A stretch of 13,213 nt of DNA from PALSA-1004 sp041483135 (GTDB lineage: Bacteria > Pseudomonadota > Gammaproteobacteria > Burkholderiales > SG8-41): the NCBI GenBank assembly GCA_041483135.1, contig JBGPFE010000073.1, positions 1 to 13,213 on the forward strand, written 5' to 3'. This document shows positions 1-4,789 of the stretch, piece after piece. Position numbers and translations under genes: made by a program. Numbering within the stretch: the first letter of the stretch is position 1; each line of letters begins with the position of its first letter. The notes beneath the pieces are model-generated. The model saw only the letters and a list, made by a program, of their open reading frames with translations, did no database searches and was not told the origin of the DNA.

Positions 1-654
1 ATACAGATCATGCCCGCTCACACGAAAAAGCGAATGCGGATGTAACGCAATGTTGAGGTACAGATCGCCGTCGCGACCGCCATTAAGCCCTTTGCCGCCC
101 CTGCCGGCCAGGCGCAATCTTTGTCCATCGGTTGCGCCTTTGGGGATGCGCACCTTGAAAGTGCGAGGCACGCGATGCAGGAATCCCTTCGCGTCGTATT
201 CGGGCACGGTCAAATTCAGTTCGACTTCGGTGCCACGATACGCTTCCTCTAACGAGATATGGGCCGTCACTTCGTAATCCTGGCCGGGCATCCGGATTTG
301 ACCGGCCCCCTGTCCTGCGCGATGCCGACCCGCCGCCAGCCCCGCGAAGAGATCCGCCAGATCGATGTCCTCGAATGAGAACTGCGAGCCGCCAAACTGC
401 TTGCCCCAGTCTGGCGGCGGCTGGAAGTCCTGCCCCGGCTGGTAACTGCCAAGCTGGTCGTAGGCTGCACGCTTTTCCGGATTCTTGAGGGTCTCGTAAG
501 CTTCCGCGACCTCCTTGAATTTTTCCTCGCCCTCGGGATCCCTGGAAACGTCCGGGTGATACTTGTGGGCGAGTTTACGATAGGCCTTTTTAATATCGTC
601 GGCACCGGCGCTTCGTTCGACACCGAGAATGCTGTAGTAGTCTTTATATTTCAT
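1..654 (-). CDS. cbpA: DnaJ-family co-chaperone, CbpA type (C-terminus beyond window)
   Basis: J-domain co-chaperone that would stimulate the ATPase of DnaK in the cytoplasm; CbpA also binds curved DNA and the nucleoid in Escherichia coli. The reading frame is open from ATG at 654 to the window edge, giving 218 residues. Residues 1-70 form a J domain starting MKYKDYYSILGV, with the diagnostic HPD at 33-35 in YHPDV and a basic helix II before it. A Phe/Gly-containing linker follows, then a C-terminal substrate-binding domain (VTAHISLEEAYRGTEVEL, later IPKGATDGQRLRL and GGRDGDLYL). There is no CxxCxGxG zinc finger, so it is a class II (CbpA-like) J protein and not DnaJ. Relative to a usual length near 300, about 90 residues lie outside. 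It reads away from the upstream ABC_sub_bind gene on the same strand, with a 155-base gap. Family assignment is firm; the CbpA versus DnaJ-like paralogue choice is an inference. Confidence 0.93.
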   Translation of the reverse strand, partial: MKYKDYYSILGVERSAGADDIKKAYRKLAHKYHPDVSRDPEGEEKFKEVAEAYETLKNPEKRAAYDQLGSYQPGQDFQPPPDWGKQFGGSQFSFEDIDLADLFAGLAAGRHRAGQGAGQIRMPGQDYEVTAHISLEEAYRGTEVELNLTVPEYDAKGFLHRVPRTFKVRIPKGATDGQRLRLAGRGGKGLNGGRDGDLYLNIALHPHSLFRVSGHDLY

Positions 655-775
655 CAATGGCGCTCAAAGAGATGGGGAGAAGCTCGAGATCTTCGTGACC
701 TGCCCGATGTTTCGATCCAGGCATCAGAGAGTAAATAGTCTACCGCAGTGTGCTGGTTGCCGATTCGCGACATGA

Positions 776-806
776 CGGGAATCGACCCAAAGCGCGGGCA
801 TTCGCG
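776..806 (-). repeat. Diverged copy of the MSAF/AAGCGGAC-type intergenic repeat
   Basis: Read on the minus strand this segment contains GAATGCCCGCGCTTTGGGTC followed by GATTCCCG and CATGTC. It resembles the hairpin element at 9646-9672 and the half element at 1846-1887 (GAATG/GCATG, CCGC, CTTTGGGTCGA or similar). I recognise this sequence style from memory as a dispersed repeat frequent beside ABC_sub_bind genes in proteobacteria. It lies directly downstream of the ABC_sub_bind gene. This copy is degraded and the relationship is by eye. Confidence 0.35.
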
Positions 807-809
807 TTC

Positions 810-1799
810 TTACCCGATCACCTTGTCGGCGCGCACGAGGATCGACTGTGGAATCTTGATGCCAAGCGTCTTCGCGGTTTTCTTGTTGACCACCAGGTCG
901 AACTTGGTGGGCTGTTCGATCGGTAGGTCGCCCGGTCTTGCGCCCTTCAAGATCTTGTCCACGAAGTAAGCCGCGCGGCGCCATAATGCGAAAAAGTCCG
1001 GTCCATATCCCATCAGAGCGCCCGCCTCGGCGAATAGGGAGGATCCGATCGCGGCAATTCGGTGCCGGGCGGCAATGCTCACCGCCAATGCAGCATTGGC
1101 GGTGAGCATCGGCTCATCCATCGTAGTAAAGGCAGCAACGCGTCGTTTCGCCATCTCGGCAAAAGCGCTTTCAAATTCCTGCGGTCCTCTCACGTCGAAT
1201 GTTTGAAGCTCCACCTTGAGTGACTTGGCCGTAACGATCATCACCTTAAAGGCTTCCCGCGCCATCACCGTGGTGTCCGGGTTTGCGAGAAATCCAAAGC
1301 GCCTGACTTGCGGCAGAACCTCTTTGAGCAACTCGAGGCGTTTCGCGTTAATTTGTGGACTAAAGAAGTTTGAGCCGGTGATATTTCCGCCCGGCCGCGC
1401 GAGGCTGGCAACGAGGCCGGTCGCAACTGCGTCCCCCTGCGCCGCGATAACGATTGGAATCGCCGTGGTCGCCTGTTTGGCGGCAACAACTCCCGGCGTA
1501 CTATGGGTTATGATCAGTTCCACATTAAGGCGCACCAGCTCCGTGGCGAGTTCGGGAAGCCGGTCATACTTGCCTTCGGCCCAGCGGAACTCGATGACAA
1601 GATTTTTGCCCTCGACGTAGCCGAGATCGCGCAGGCCGGCCCGCAATGCTTCCAATCTGCTTGCGATACCCGCGGCAGAACTCGGGCCAAGGAAACCTAT
1701 CCGGTGCATCCCGGCGGCGGGCTGTTGGGCGGAGGAGCGTAGTGGTATTCCGATTGCGCTTGCACCAATGGCAAGAAGAAATTTGCGGCGATTGTTCAT
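810..1799 (-). CDS. ABC transporter substrate-binding protein (ABC_sub_bind family)
   Basis: Predicted exported solute-binding protein of 329 residues. The start is ATG at 1799 because a strong purine-rich site (GGAGGGAGGGGG) lies just before it and a signal peptide follows immediately; an in-frame ATG at 1982 would add 61 arginine-rich residues read from a repeat. The N-terminus MNNRRKFLLAIGAS carries a twin-arginine-like motif (NRRKFLL), a hydrophobic stretch and a probable cleavage after SSA near residue 24. The mature part shows family hallmarks: RIGFLGPSS, LEALRAGLRDLGYVEGKNL, the RWAEGKYDRLPELA segment, ITHSTPGVVAAKQAT, IPIVIA, LARPGGNITG and a C-terminal FDLVVNKKTAKTLGIKIP. No permease or ATPase gene is adjacent, so it is an orphan receptor with unknown ligand. 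Repeat relics lie on both sides. The family call is firm and the export route is likely. Confidence 0.9.
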   Translation of the reverse strand: MNNRRKFLLAIGASAIGIPLRSSAQQPAAGMHRIGFLGPSSAAGIASRLEALRAGLRDLGYVEGKNLVIEFRWAEGKYDRLPELATELVRLNVELIITHSTPGVVAAKQATTAIPIVIAAQGDAVATGLVASLARPGGNITGSNFFSPQINAKRLELLKEVLPQVRRFGFLANPDTTVMAREAFKVMIVTAKSLKVELQTFDVRGPQEFESAFAEMAKRRVAAFTTMDEPMLTANAALAVSIAARHRIAAIGSSLFAEAGALMGYGPDFFALWRRAAYFVDKILKGARPGDLPIEQPTKFDLVVNKKTAKTLGIKIPQSILVRADKVIG

Positions 1800-1845
1800 T
1801 CCCCCTCCCTCCATGCGGCCCATTATGCTCGCTTCCGAAAGAGAC

Positions 1846-1887
1846 TGTCCTCCGGCGAACGTCCGCTTCTGGCCGATCGCGGGCATG
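1846..1887 (-). repeat. Half copy of the AAGCGGAC-type repeat upstream of the ABC_sub_bind gene
   Basis: On the minus strand this reads GCATGCCCGCGATCGGCC followed by AGAAGCGGACGTTCGCCGG. The AGAAGCGGACGTTC core matches CGAAGCGGACGTTC at 9661-9674. Only one arm of the hairpin is well kept here. It lies 50 to 90 bases upstream of the ABC_sub_bind start, where the spurious N-terminal extension of that gene would be read. Confidence 0.45.
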
Positions 1888-1920
1888 CGTCCTCCCGCTC
1901 TCCCGCAGCGTGCCGTGCAT

Positions 1921-1981
1921 GCCGCTGCTTGACGGCGGGGTGGGCGCGGCGGATGCTTTCTCGAAAATTTACTCCGACCCA
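1921..1981 (+). repeat. Leader-like dispersed repeat, copy 1
   Basis: First of three copies of a ~60 bp element whose core reads CTTGACGGCGG, then CTTGCGAGGCGGAAGCTTTC, then CGAAATT and GCCGACCCA in consensus. This copy is the most diverged (GGGGTGGGCGCGGCGGATGC in the middle). It ends 26 bases before the start codon at 2007. The other copies are at 3721-3780 and 4731-4789, all in the same orientation and all just upstream of a plus-strand gene. Confidence 0.7.
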
Positions 1982-2006
1982 TTTATTCCATCCGGGAGAA
2001 AACCCC

Positions 2007-2399
2007 ATGTTCGACCCCATCACGCTGCCATTCGGCGCCAAGATGCTGTTCAATACCGTCAAGCTCAAGCCCGGCGTCACTTTCGAGGAAGTGGAACTGG
2101 CCGTGGGCGAGATGTGCAACGTCGTCAAGGAAACCTACGGCGGCGACAAGGGCGGGTTCATCGCCGGCCAGGTGTTCAAGTTCTCCGGTTTCGTTTCCGC
2201 CGAAGGCTCGCTCAACGCATCGCGCAGCGCGGATGATCACTACGTCATCGTCACGTACTGGCGCTCATTCGAAGAACACGAGAAATCGCACGCCGACACC
2301 ACCTTCTCCACCAAGTTCAAGGCGCTGGAGCAGATGTGCTCCGATACCAGGGAGCTGGGTTACGACATGCTGTGGCAAGGAGCGCCGGAGGGGCACTAA
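2007..2399 (+). CDS. Small protein, probable dimeric alpha-beta barrel (ABM-like)
   Basis: A 130-residue cytosolic protein without signal peptide or membrane segment. The start at 2007 is supported by GGGAGA eleven bases upstream; the open frame extends back to 1929 only through the dispersed repeat. A predicted beta strand (MLFNTVKLKPG, 13-23) is followed by a helix (FEEVELAVGEMCNVVKETYG, 26-45), strands around 51-64 and HYVIVTYWRSFEEHEKSHAD (78-97), then a second helix (STKFKALEQM) and C-terminal LGYDMLWQG. The W-x-S-F-E-E-H-E-x-S-H pattern after a beta strand is typical of antibiotic biosynthesis monooxygenase-like and EthD-like ferredoxin folds, which act as dimers on small organic substrates. 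No specific reaction can be assigned. It stands alone, with the gene to its left divergent and the next gene to its right 568 bases away. The coding call is solid; the fold is a moderate inference. Confidence 0.75.
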   Translation: MFDPITLPFGAKMLFNTVKLKPGVTFEEVELAVGEMCNVVKETYGGDKGGFIAGQVFKFSGFVSAEGSLNASRSADDHYVIVTYWRSFEEHEKSHADTTFSTKFKALEQMCSDTRELGYDMLWQGAPEGH

Positions 2400-2421
2400 C
2401 ATTGGTCGGGTTTTGTGTGAA

Positions 2422-2472
2422 TGCTTCATGCTTCATCCTTCCGCCTTCGCCCTTCACTCCTTCACCCTTGCC
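2422..2472 (+). repeat. Degenerate heptad array of CTTCAT/CCTTCRC type
   Basis: The stretch is built of 7-base units starting GCTTCAT, GCTTCAT, CCTTCCG, CCTTCGC, CCTTCAC, then TCCTTCAC and CCTTGCC. It lies in the 567-base gene-free spacer 2400-2966, 23 bases after the stop of the alpha-beta barrel gene. Short pieces of similar sequence (ACCCTTCAC, CTCTTCAT) occur at 4461-4478 and 4604-4619. Confidence 0.6.
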
Positions 2473-2503
2473 AGAGTGATGAGCGATGCGTGCAACTGCC
2501 TTT

Positions 2504-2580
2504 CCCCCATTTCCCATTACCCATTACTCATTACCCGGCCGCGGTGCGGCCGTGTAAGGTTCCCCCCGACCGATTTCCTC
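2504..2580 (+). repeat. CCCATTA heptad array plus GC hairpin repeat, copy A
   Basis: Heptads CCCATTA (2513-2519 and 2520-2526) and CTCATTA (2527-2533) run directly into a perfect palindromic hairpin, arms CGGCCGC (2536-2542) and GCGGCCG (2546-2552) with a GGT loop. A shared tail GTGTAAG.TTCCCCCCGAC follows. The block from 2520 to about 2580 is nearly identical to 9563-9622, with only a few differences, so it is a dispersed repeat and not ordinary spacer. It could act as a transcript 3' end for the gene ending at 2399, but no T-run follows. Confidence 0.75.
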
Positions 2581-2583
2581 CAT

Positions 2584-2613
2584 GGCCGGCTCCGCGGCTT
2601 GCCGGCCTTATTC
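2584..2613 (+). terminator. Hairpin GGCCGGC/GCCGGCC, possible terminator
   Basis: Perfect 7-bp arms GGCCGGC (2584-2590) and GCCGGCC (2601-2607), with a ten-base loop, are followed by TTATT. The T-run is short, so intrinsic termination would be weak. It lies in the spacer between the alpha-beta barrel gene and the PNPOx-like gene. From here to 2966 I see no convincing gene; frames open on the plus strand at 2708 and 2740 lack any family signature or ribosome site. Confidence 0.3.
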
Positions 2614-2720
2614 GTCGTGGCGGTGCACCCAGAACGGTCCGCGATCGACTTCAAGCGCCTGATGGCCAATCCGATGCCCACTGCCAGGTCTCGAATTACC
2701 GGCATTTATGTGTGGCGTAC

Positions 2721-2734
2721 TTGATCTTGATCAG
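2721..2734 (+). promoter_or_regulatory. FNR/ANR-like box
   Basis: TTGAT, four bases CTTG, then ATCAG match the FNR consensus TTGAT-N4-ATCAA at nine of ten defined positions. The site is centred at 2727.5. If it were a class II site at -41.5, transcription would start near 2769, about 200 bases before the PNPOx-like gene at 2967. The -10 region would fall near TTTAAA (2755-2760). This would link that flavin-type gene to oxygen limitation. It rests on one site match only. Confidence 0.4.
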
Positions 2735-2966
2735 ACCGGATGTCTGCAACCGGGTTTAAAGTTGAAACGTTATCGTCATCATTTCGGGGAATTGTGCAGT
2801 CTAAGAGAGAAAATCAGCACCCGGTTGCCGTGGTTTGTGCTGATACTCATGACGCTGCCCGACTGCCGCAATGCGTGCGCGACCGCATTCCATTTCCGGA
2901 TTGCGAGCCGCGCCCAGCTTCGCGCGGCGGTGTTAGAGCTGATCGCCGAGACGCCGCAAAGCAACC

Positions 2967-3497
2967 ATGTGGATTCAGGAACTGACGAGACAGGAGAGTC
3001 TGGAGGTGCTGGCCCGTACGCACCTCGGTAGATTAGCGTGTGCCCGCGGGATGCAGCCCTATATCGTTCCCATCCATTTTGCCTACCAGGATCACTGGCT
3101 TTATGGTGTTTCCGTGCCCGGACAAAAGATCGAATGGATGCGCGCTAACCCGTTAGTATGCATCGAAGCCGACCAGATGAGGCGTGAACAATGGACTACC
3201 GTTGTCGTCTTCGGCCGCTACGAAGAGCTTTGCGATACGCCGGATTTCCGGAGCGAACGCACGCTCGCCTTCAACCTATTGCAACAGCGGGCGATGTGGT
3301 GGGAGCACGGGGGCGCGAAAAAAATGCCTGTTGGCGCGCCGGCGGGGGTTCCCGTTTTCTACCGTATCAAAATCGAACAGATCACCGGGCGCCGCGCCGC
3401 CTCTGAACAGGCGCTGCCTGACACAAAGCAGGCCAAGGCCGACCCGGACCAGCGAGGGTGGCTGCGTAAAATGTTTCGACGTGGCCGGCAAACCTGA
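2967..3497 (+). CDS. Pyridoxamine 5'-phosphate oxidase-like flavin-binding protein (Nim-like)
   Basis: A 176-residue split-barrel FMN-binding protein of the PNPOx-like/Nim family, cytosolic, probably using flavin or F420-type chemistry on an unknown substrate. Family features in order: an N-terminal helix (ELTRQESLEVLART, 5-18), strand GRLACARGMQPYIVPIHFAY (21-40), the strand-loop WLYGVSVPGQKIEWMRANP (44-62) that typically lines the FMN phosphate site, LVCIEAD (63-69), QWTTVVVFGRYEEL (75-88) and FYRIKIEQITGRRA (131-144). The polar tail 145-176 is variable and basic. ATG at 2967 is chosen because the conserved N-terminus starts there; no good ribosome site is visible. It is a single gene, followed by a weak hairpin at 3541-3555. 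An FNR-like box lies 230 bases upstream. The name 'nitroimidazole resistance' should not be read as a tested function. Confidence 0.88.
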   Translation: MWIQELTRQESLEVLARTHLGRLACARGMQPYIVPIHFAYQDHWLYGVSVPGQKIEWMRANPLVCIEADQMRREQWTTVVVFGRYEELCDTPDFRSERTLAFNLLQQRAMWWEHGGAKKMPVGAPAGVPVFYRIKIEQITGRRAASEQALPDTKQAKADPDQRGWLRKMFRRGRQT

Positions 3498-3540
3498 GTC
3501 GTCATTCTTCCAGGCACAGCCTGTCGAATCGCACTTCGAA

Positions 3541-3555
3541 CCCGCCTGATTGGCG
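3541..3555 (+). terminator. Weak hairpin after the PNPOx-like gene
   Basis: Arms CCCGCC (3541-3546) and GGCGGG (3551-3556 within one base) enclose a short loop and are followed by CTTGGTT. The stem is GC-rich and sits 44 bases after the stop codon at 3497, a normal place for a terminator, but the trailing sequence has few consecutive Ts. Confidence 0.4.
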
Positions 3556-3583
3556 GGCTTGGTTACGCCCTTCTTCGCCGTGT

Positions 3584-3656
3584 GATTGTGCGATTAAGTG
3601 ATTAAGCGATTGGGTAATTGCGCGATTGAGTACCCCAATCACTTAATCGCTTGGCC
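3584..3656 (+). repeat. Octamer array O1 (GATTRRGY) with fold-back arm
   Basis: Six consecutive 8-base units run from 3584: GATTGTGC, GATTAAGT, GATTAAGC, GATTGGGT, AATTGCGC, GATTGAGT. They are followed by the complementary units CCCCAATC, ACTTAATC, GCTTGGCC up to 3656. The two halves can pair over about 20 bases with few mismatches. No protein can be read from it. It belongs to the gene-free spacer 3498-3865 and has relatives at 4491-4570 and 4625-4689. Confidence 0.75.
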
Positions 3657-3759
3657 CCTCGCTTCGCTCTCCCCTAATCGCTGCTTCTACCCCTTCACCC
3701 ATCACCGCCTTCCAACGTCATACAGCGCTTGACGGCGGTGCTTGCGAGGCGGAAGCTTT
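3642..3759 (+). repeat. Left long direct repeat bracketing the toxin-antitoxin genes
   Basis: Two overlapping blocks of exact identity occur. 3642-3700 equals 4556-4614 (59 bp), and 3671-3759 equals 4681-4769 (89 bp). Both are in direct orientation. The shared sequence includes CCCCTAATCGCTGCTTCTAC and the leader-like element CTTGACGGCGGTGCTTGCG. The repeats lie on both sides of the toxin-antitoxin pair, so recombination between them would remove or duplicate it. Confidence 0.9.
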
Positions 3760-3780
3760 TGCGGAAATTCACGCCGACCC
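3721..3780 (+). repeat. Leader-like dispersed repeat, copy 2
   Basis: Second copy of the ~60 bp element also at 1921-1981 and 4731-4789. It starts TACAGCGCTTGACGGCGG and ends ACGCCGACCC. It lies 86 bases before the antitoxin start and about 30 bases before its predicted -35 box, so it is not part of that promoter. Confidence 0.85.
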
Positions 3781-3810
3781 AAATTCTCTTCTGGATAGAC
3801 GATGGACGGG

Positions 3811-3857
3811 TTGACGCGAAATGTCCTGTGCCGGATAATGTATACATTGTGCACAGG
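3811..3857 (+). promoter_or_regulatory. Toxin-antitoxin promoter with nested operator palindromes
   Basis: A sigma-70-type promoter is visible: TTGACG (3811-3816), a 17-base spacer and GATAAT (3834-3839). The -10 box is overlapped by the perfect 12-bp palindrome AATGTATACATT (3837-3848). Outside it lies an inverted repeat with arms CCTGTGC (3825-3831) and GCACAGG (3851-3857). This is the usual arrangement for autorepression by a ribbon-helix-helix antitoxin or its complex with toxin. AGGAG just before the GTG start at 3866 serves as ribosome site. Confidence 0.7.
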
Positions 3858-3865
3858 AGCCTGTC

Positions 3866-4120
3866 GTGAGCGAACCCGTGACTCTGCGGCTCGACGCCGC
3901 TACCCGTAAACGCCTGGACCGCCTCGCCAGGACGACCGCACGCAGCCGCGCAGCCCTGGCTGCGGAGGCCGTTCGGCAGTATGTCGAGATCAACGAGTGG
4001 CAGATCGCCGCAATCCAGGAAGGCGTGCGCGAGGCCGAGCGCGGCCAGTTCATAGATCATGCACGCCTGAAGGCAAAGTGGGAGAAAAAGCTTGCGGCTG
4101 CGGTGGACAAGACGCGCTGA
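3866..4120 (+). CDS. Ribbon-helix-helix antitoxin (CopG/ParD-like)
   Basis: An 84-residue antitoxin that should neutralise the downstream ParE-like toxin and repress its own promoter. GTG at 3866 is the start, with AGGAG a few bases upstream. Residues 3-45 form a ribbon-helix-helix domain: strand PVTLRLDAAT, helix ATRKRLDRLARTTARS, turn, and helix RAALAAEAVRQYVE. The C-terminal part (46-84) contains a tryptophan and alternating charges (WQIAAIQEGVREAERGQF, then HARLKAKWEKK), typical of the flexible toxin-binding tail. The promoter carries palindromes centred near 3842, as expected for autoregulation. The toxin gene overlaps the last 29 bases, so translation is probably coupled. Direct repeats flank the pair. 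Which RHH subfamily (ParD, CopG, RelB-like) it belongs to cannot be fixed by eye. Confidence 0.88.
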   Translation: MSEPVTLRLDAATRKRLDRLARTTARSRAALAAEAVRQYVEINEWQIAAIQEGVREAERGQFIDHARLKAKWEKKLAAAVDKTR

Positions 4121-4379
4121 AGGCGACCTTGACGATATCGCGGCTTACATCGGTCAGGACAGCCCGGCGGCGGCGGCGCGGGTGGTGCTCGAACTGATCG
4201 AGCGGACGGAAGCGCTGCTGACCCGCCATGCCGCATTGGGCCGGCCGGGACGCGTGCTCGGGACGCGCGAACTCGTGATCGGCGGCTTGCCTTACGTCAT
4301 TCCCTATCGCGTGCGCGACAACGACATCGAAATCCTGCGCGTGCTTCACACCTCCCGGCGCTGGCCAAGCGAGCTGTAG
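4092..4379 (+). CDS. ParE/RelE-superfamily toxin
   Basis: A 95-residue toxin of the RelE/ParE fold. ParE members poison DNA gyrase, whereas RelE members cleave mRNA on the ribosome; the sequence fits the ParE branch better. Visible hallmarks: RLRWTRRAEGDLDDIAAYIG at the N-terminus, AAARVVLELIERTEALL (helix), then HAALGRPGRVLGTRELVI, LPYVIPYRV and the C-terminal strand IEILRVLHTSRRWP. The start is TTG at 4092: the conserved sequence begins there, GGGAG lies about eight bases upstream, and no in-frame ATG or GTG is near. It overlaps the antitoxin by 29 bases in another frame. The TTG start may keep toxin synthesis below antitoxin. It is full length and intact, so the module is probably functional. 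Confidence 0.9.
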   Translation: MRLRWTRRAEGDLDDIAAYIGQDSPAAAARVVLELIERTEALLTRHAALGRPGRVLGTRELVIGGLPYVIPYRVRDNDIEILRVLHTSRRWPSEL

Positions 4380-4490
4380 CAGATGCCACGATAATAGACC
4401 TGACCCCCGAAGCAAACACCGCCTCACTCAACCCGCAACTCGCAACTCGAAACTTGAACTTACCCTTCACTCTTCATCGGTGCCTGAGTA

Positions 4491-4570
4491 ATTGAGCAAT
4501 TGGGTAATTGAGCCATTGGCTAATTTAGCGATTGAGCGATTGAGCACCCCAATCCCTTAATCGCTTGGCC
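4491..4570 (+). repeat. Octamer array O2 (ATTGRGYN) with fold-back arm
   Basis: Seven consecutive 8-base units run from 4491 to 4546, starting ATTGAGCA, ATTGGGTA, ATTGAGCC, ATTGGCTA and ending ATTGAGCG, ATTGAGCA. Three complementary units CCCCAATC, CCTTAATC, GCTTGGCC follow up to 4570. It is part of the 410-base gene-free spacer 4380-4789. That spacer also holds short CGCAACT heptads at 4434-4455 and the long repeats described separately. Confidence 0.75.
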
Positions 4571-4614
4571 CCTCGCTTCGCTCTCCCCTAATCGCTGCTT
4601 CTACCCCTTCACCC
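4556..4614 (+). repeat. Right copy of the 59-bp direct repeat
   Basis: Exact copy of 3642-3700, starting CTTAATCGCTTGGCCCCTCG and ending CTACCCCTTCACCC. It joins array O2 to array O3. With the 89-bp repeat further right it shows that this side of the toxin-antitoxin genes was built by more than one duplication step. Confidence 0.9.
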
Positions 4615-4624
4615 TTGCCTGAGT

Positions 4625-4689
4625 GATTGAGCAATTGGGCAATTGAGCGATTGAGTACCCCAATCACTTAATCGCTTAATCCCCTAATC
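4625..4689 (+). repeat. Octamer array O3 with fold-back arm
   Basis: Units GATTGAGC, AATTGGGC, AATTGAGC, GATTGAGT (4625-4656) are followed by ACCCCAATC, ACTTAATC, GCTTAATC, CCCTAATC. The order and spacing of the two halves are the same as in O1 and O2, but the unit number differs. Confidence 0.7.
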
Positions 4690-4769
4690 GCTGCTTCTAC
4701 CCCTTCACCCATCACCGCCTTCCAACGTCATACAGCGCTTGACGGCGGTGCTTGCGAGGCGGAAGCTTT
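4681..4769 (+). repeat. Right copy of the 89-bp direct repeat
   Basis: Identical to 3671-3759 over 89 bases, offset exactly 1010. It includes CACCGCCTTCCAACGTCATA and most of the leader-like element. The perfect identity, while the leader-like copy at 1921 is much more diverged, suggests a recent duplication. Confidence 0.92.
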
Positions 4770-4789
4770 CTCGAAATTCCATGCCGACC
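4731..4789 (+). repeat. Leader-like dispersed repeat, copy 3, abutting a start codon
   Basis: Third copy of the element at 1921-1981 and 3721-3780. It ends in GCCGACC at 4789, and ATG at 4790 follows directly. It therefore supplies the whole upstream leader of the first Bug receptor gene. Confidence 0.85.

Noticed and set aside
670..697. Sigma-32 heat-shock promoter for cbpA (minus strand CCCCATCT with CACGAAG 13 bases upstream)
   Set aside because: The -10 match is perfect but the -35 is poor, and transcription would start about eight bases from the ATG, leaving no room for a ribosome site.
1800..1982. 61-residue N-terminal extension of the ABC_sub_bind protein
   Set aside because: It would bury the signal peptide, is read from two dispersed repeats, and a strong ribosome site precedes the internal ATG at 1799.
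2708..3031. Small plus-strand gene between the FNR-like box and the PNPOx-like gene (frames at 2708 and 2740)
   Set aside because: No ribosome site, no domain, and both frames run into the conserved start of the PNPOx-like gene. A short gene cannot be fully excluded.
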